Shown: piece after piece, positions 33,756-36,401 of the stretch
How positions within the stretch are numbered: the stretch's first letter is position 1
How the letters are laid out: each line of letters opens with the position of its first letter
Source: Hyphomicrobiaceae bacterium
GTDB taxonomy: Bacteria > Pseudomonadota > Alphaproteobacteria > Rhizobiales > Aestuariivirgaceae
Length of the DNA: 36,401 nt
NCBI GenBank assembly: GCA_900298995.1
Contig: OMIC01000055.1
Span: 1 to 36,401, forward strand
Direction: 5' to 3'
Position numbers and translations under genes: made by a program
Notes under the pieces: model-generated
What the model saw: only the letters and a program-made list of their open reading frames with translations
What the model was told of the DNA's origin: nothing
Databases searched by the model: none

Positions 33756-34004
33756 GTTGTCGTTTCCTCCGTTGATCCCGGTTTCGACTTCCCGATTGCG
33801 CCACTTTCTCTATGCGTGGTCGCAGCCAGGTGAAGCGAAGGTCACGAGGTCGCGGAGTGCGTCCGCTGCTATCCCCCCTCTAACCCACGGGAAATAATGT
33901 TTAATGTTGTTATATCGACGGTCAAGCAAAACTCGTCTATGTTGGTAACTGGACGCGGCGCAGGACAGGGTTAGCAGCCGCAACCGTCATTCAGGGACGA
34001 TGAG
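33756..34004. promoter_or_regulatory. Divergent promoter region with a tandem TAATGTT repeat
   Basis: The 249 bases between the permease and the DUF1989-GcvT fusion gene must carry both promoters. Bases 33892-33915 are strikingly AT-rich within GC-rich surroundings and include TAATGTT directly repeated (33895-33901 and 33902-33908). This may be promoter DNA or a regulator site; no regulator gene lies next to it within the window. Confidence 0.4.
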
Positions 34005-36368
34005 ATGCTGAACTTGTTGCACCGCAACATGGCACCGCCTGCAAGCCGGATCTTGCGGCCCGGGGTCAGAACGATTCCGCCGCGTGTCGAGCGTTACCCG
34101 GTGCCAGGTGGCGGCAGTGTGGTCGTACCCGTCAGCGCCGGCGACGGGTTGCTGCTCACGGACAGTGAGGGCGGACAGCCCTGCGAAGTGCTGTTTTGCG
34201 ATGGGTCCGGGCGGTTTGACCCGGCCGCCCTGGGGGCTTCGGGCGCGACCGATGCGGCGGGGTTCAGGGCCATGCTGGCGAGCGCCAGCGAGGGTGCGGC
34301 CCGGACGCTTGCAGCCTTGCGGCGGCGCAACATGGATCTCGCCCAGGCGCGTGCAATCCGGCTTTTCGGCAACCAGAGCCCGGCTGGCAGCACGGCCAGC
34401 CTGACCGTGGCCCGGGACGGAATCCTGATCGTGGCCGCGCCCGGCGGGGCCATGTCCCCCGAGGCGCAGGACACGGCCACCGGCATCGAACTGCGAATCA
34501 CCCGGGCCGCCCCGGGGACGGGCAAGGCGCTGGACATCTTGCCCGAGCCGCTTGCCGACCCGCTGCAGGACATTCGCATCAAGGCGGCAACGGCATCCGC
34601 CTATCTGGTGCGGGCAGGCGAATACATCCAGGTGATTGACGTCTCCGGCCGGCAGTGCACCGATTTTCAGGCGCTTTCCGCGCGAAAGGTCGACAAGGGA
34701 CTCGATTTCGCGCTCGATTCCACGGTCACACGCACCCTTCTCGGGCGCAGCTATCCGACGCCGGGGCTTCCCTCCAAGGCCTTCGACCGCGAGTTCGAAC
34801 CGCTCGTGGAGATCGTCCAGGACACAGTTGGCCGGCATGACGCCTTCGCGACGGCCTGCAACAGCCGCTATTATGATGACATGGGCTATCCCGGCCATGT
34901 GAACTGCACTGAGAATTTCAATCATGCGCTGGCGCCCTTTGGCGTAGCGCCGCGAAAGGGCTGGGAAGCGCTCAACTACTTCTACAACACCAACATCGAT
35001 CATCAGAACCAGCTTTATCTGGACGAGCCGTGGTCGCGTCCGGGCGATTATGTTCTGATGCGGGCTCTGACGGACATCGTCTGCGTATCGTCCTCCTGCC
35101 CGGACGACATCGACGCGGCCAATGCCTGGGAGCCGACCGACATTCACATCCGCACCTACGCAGCAACCGAAAAATTCTCGAGAGCAGTGGCTTATCGCAT
35201 GACACCAGACGCCGACGCCCAACTCACGCGCGAAACCGCTTTTCATCCGCGCTTTTCAGCGCTCACGCGAAACTTTGCGGAGTACCGCGGCTACTGGCTG
35301 CCCAACCGCTTCAACAATGATGGGCCGATCGCCGAATACTGGGCCTGCCGCGAGAAATGCGTCGTGCTCGACCTGTCGCCCCTGCGCAAGTTCGAGGTTA
35401 CTGGCCCGGATGCCGAGGCGCTGCTGCAATACTGCGTGACCCGTGACATCCGAAAGCTCTCGACGGGGCAGGTGGTCTATTCTGCCATGTGCTACGAGAA
35501 CGGCGGCATGATCGATGACGGCACGGTCTTCCGGCTGGGCCAGAACAATTTCCGCTGGATCGGCGGCGACGACTATTCCGGCATCTGGCTGCGCGAACAG
35601 GCGGAGAAGAAGGGCTACAAGGCCTGGGTGCGCTCATCTACCGACCAGTTGCATAATATCGCCGTCCAGGGGCCCAGCAGTCGTGATTTGCTGAAGAAGA
35701 TCATCTGGACGTCGGCTGCACAGCCCGCCATCGGCGAGCTTGAATGGTTCCGTTTCGCCGTGGGTCGCATCGGTCATTTCGAAGGGCCGCCAGTTGTTGT
35801 TTCCCGCACCGGCTACACGGGGGAACTCGGCTACGAGATCTTCTGCCACCCGAAGGATGCCTTAGCGGTGTTCGACGCGGTGTGGGAGGCGGGCCAGAAA
35901 CATGGCATCAGCCCGATGGGACTCGAGGCACTCGACATGGTGCGCATCGAAGCCGGCCTGATCTTTGCGCATTACGAGTTCGACTCCGAGACGGACCCTT
36001 TCGAGGCCGGTATCGGCTTCACCGTGCCACTCAAGACCAAGGCCGACGACTTCATTGGCCGTCAGGCTCTGGTCCAGCGCAAGGAAAACCCGCGCCGCAA
36101 GCTGGTCGGTCTCGAGATCGACTCCAACGAGGCCGTGGGCCATGGCGACTGCGTGCACATCGGGCGTGCCCAGGTGGGCGTTGTCACCAGTGGCATGCGC
36201 TCGCCCATCCTCGGCAAGAATATTGCGCTCGCCCGCGTCGATGCGCTCAATTCCGAGATCGGCACCGAGGTCGAAATCGGCAAGCTCGATGGACTGCAGA
36301 AGCGTCTGCCTGCACGGATCGTGAAGTTCGCGCATTACGATCCGGACAAGACGCGCCCGCGCGCTTGA
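34005..36368 (+). CDS. DUF1989 - GcvT fusion protein (urea-carboxylase-associated-like plus aminomethyltransferase-like)
   Basis: 787 residues, complete. Residues about 190-395 are a DUF1989 domain: VRAGEYIQVIDVSGRQCTDF with C218, CNSRYYDDMGYPGHVNC (C285, C301) and VCVSSSCPDDIDAAN (C360, C365). Residues about 30-170 look like a degenerate copy (VSAGDGLLLTDSEGGQPC aligns with the first block). Residues about 420-780 are a GcvT-type folate domain: GGMIDDGTV with D504/D505 at the folate-binding aspartate, RTGYTGELGYEIF and GLEALDMVRIEAG. DUF1989 includes the carboxyguanidine deiminase subunits CgdA/CgdB; GcvT relatives move one-carbon units to tetrahydrofolate. A combined deamination and one-carbon transfer on a small nitrogen compound is inferred. 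A strong stem-loop follows. Confidence 0.88.
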   Translation: MLNLLHRNMAPPASRILRPGVRTIPPRVERYPVPGGGSVVVPVSAGDGLLLTDSEGGQPCEVLFCDGSGRFDPAALGASGATDAAGFRAMLASASEGAARTLAALRRRNMDLAQARAIRLFGNQSPAGSTASLTVARDGILIVAAPGGAMSPEAQDTATGIELRITRAAPGTGKALDILPEPLADPLQDIRIKAATASAYLVRAGEYIQVIDVSGRQCTDFQALSARKVDKGLDFALDSTVTRTLLGRSYPTPGLPSKAFDREFEPLVEIVQDTVGRHDAFATACNSRYYDDMGYPGHVNCTENFNHALAPFGVAPRKGWEALNYFYNTNIDHQNQLYLDEPWSRPGDYVLMRALTDIVCVSSSCPDDIDAANAWEPTDIHIRTYAATEKFSRAVAYRMTPDADAQLTRETAFHPRFSALTRNFAEYRGYWLPNRFNNDGPIAEYWACREKCVVLDLSPLRKFEVTGPDAEALLQYCVTRDIRKLSTGQVVYSAMCYENGGMIDDGTVFRLGQNNFRWIGGDDYSGIWLREQAEKKGYKAWVRSSTDQLHNIAVQGPSSRDLLKKIIWTSAAQPAIGELEWFRFAVGRIGHFEGPPVVVSRTGYTGELGYEIFCHPKDALAVFDAVWEAGQKHGISPMGLEALDMVRIEAGLIFAHYEFDSETDPFEAGIGFTVPLKTKADDFIGRQALVQRKENPRRKLVGLEIDSNEAVGHGDCVHIGRAQVGVVTSGMRSPILGKNIALARVDALNSEIGTEVEIGKLDGLQKRLPARIVKFAHYDPDKTRPRA

Positions 36369-36371
36369 GAC

Positions 36372-36398
36372 AGGCCGGTCCGGCATGCGGACCGGCCT
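36372..36398 (+). terminator. Terminator stem after the DUF1989-GcvT gene
   Basis: AGGCCGGTCCG-GCATG-CGGACCGGCCT is a perfect 11-bp stem with a 5-base loop, starting four bases after the stop codon. The window ends at 36401, so the T tract that would confirm it cannot be seen. Confidence 0.7.
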
Positions 36399-36401
36399 CT
36401 C

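Noticed and set aside
33987-35246. 419-residue open frame on the minus strand opposite the DUF1989-GcvT gene
   Set aside because: It is an antisense shadow of a clearly conserved protein in GC-rich DNA; its translation is arginine/glycine-rich without domain features.
1-36401. CRISPR arrays, rRNA, tRNA or phage genes
   Set aside because: No regularly spaced repeats, rRNA segments, cloverleaf-forming stretches or phage structural/integrase genes were seen on either strand.

Overview
This window looks like chromosomal DNA of an alphaproteobacterium, most likely of the order Hyphomicrobiales (Rhizobiales-like). The evidence is moderately high GC, a cspA gene followed by an S21-type rpsU in the same orientation, a chimeric malic enzyme with a phosphotransacetylase-like tail, a branched-chain-amino-acid-type (HAAT) ABC importer, and inositol-catabolism genes. 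The organism assignment is inference from gene content. By eye, GC rises from about 24 kb to the right end, which suggests a mosaic of catabolic modules.

Left part (1-8.1 kb). The window opens inside an IS3-family element: only the first 18 codons of orfA and the terminal repeat are present. Then come an amino-acid permease, a membrane-anchored SOUL haem-binding-like protein and an SDR oxidoreductase. A cold-shock locus follows: cspA with a structured leader, then a 59-residue S21-like protein with an unusual proline-rich tail. Next is a two-subunit aconitase X (AcnX) operon, a secreted protein of unknown function and a GntR/FCD regulator.

Central part (8.1-20.7 kb). This reads as an allantoin/hydantoin (ureide) utilisation locus. 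A hydantoin/allantoin-racemase-like protein is transcribed divergently from a complete HAAT importer (binding protein, two permeases, two ATPases). The importer genes run into puuE (allantoinase) and the NADP-type malic enzyme maeB. Malate synthase G (glcB) converges on maeB and overlaps it by 17 bases. A perfect TTGTATACAA palindrome sits in the divergent promoter region and is a good candidate operator for the nearby GntR regulator. The logic is: import ureide, racemise and open the ring, form glyoxylate, condense it to malate and decarboxylate to pyruvate. The allantoate-to-glyoxylate steps are not in the window. A secreted barrel-like protein and an auxin-efflux-carrier-family transporter follow.

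Right part (21-36.4 kb). A periplasmic cupin converges on a tightly coupled pair: a glycerol-1-phosphate-dehydrogenase-like enzyme and a hexulose-phosphate-isomerase-like SIS protein. There is an orphan CcoQ-like membrane peptide. A five-gene leftward cluster, iolC-iolB-iolJ-like aldolase-mttB-like-MDR dehydrogenase, mixes inositol catabolism with a non-pyrrolysine MttB-family methyltransferase. It is divergent from two Gfo/Idh/MocA dehydrogenases. A bidirectional terminator separates these from a large APC permease. That permease is divergent from a 787-residue protein carrying a degenerate and an intact DUF1989-like region fused to a GcvT-type folate domain. This last gene pair and the iol/mttB cluster are the best candidates for incompletely described catabolic systems.
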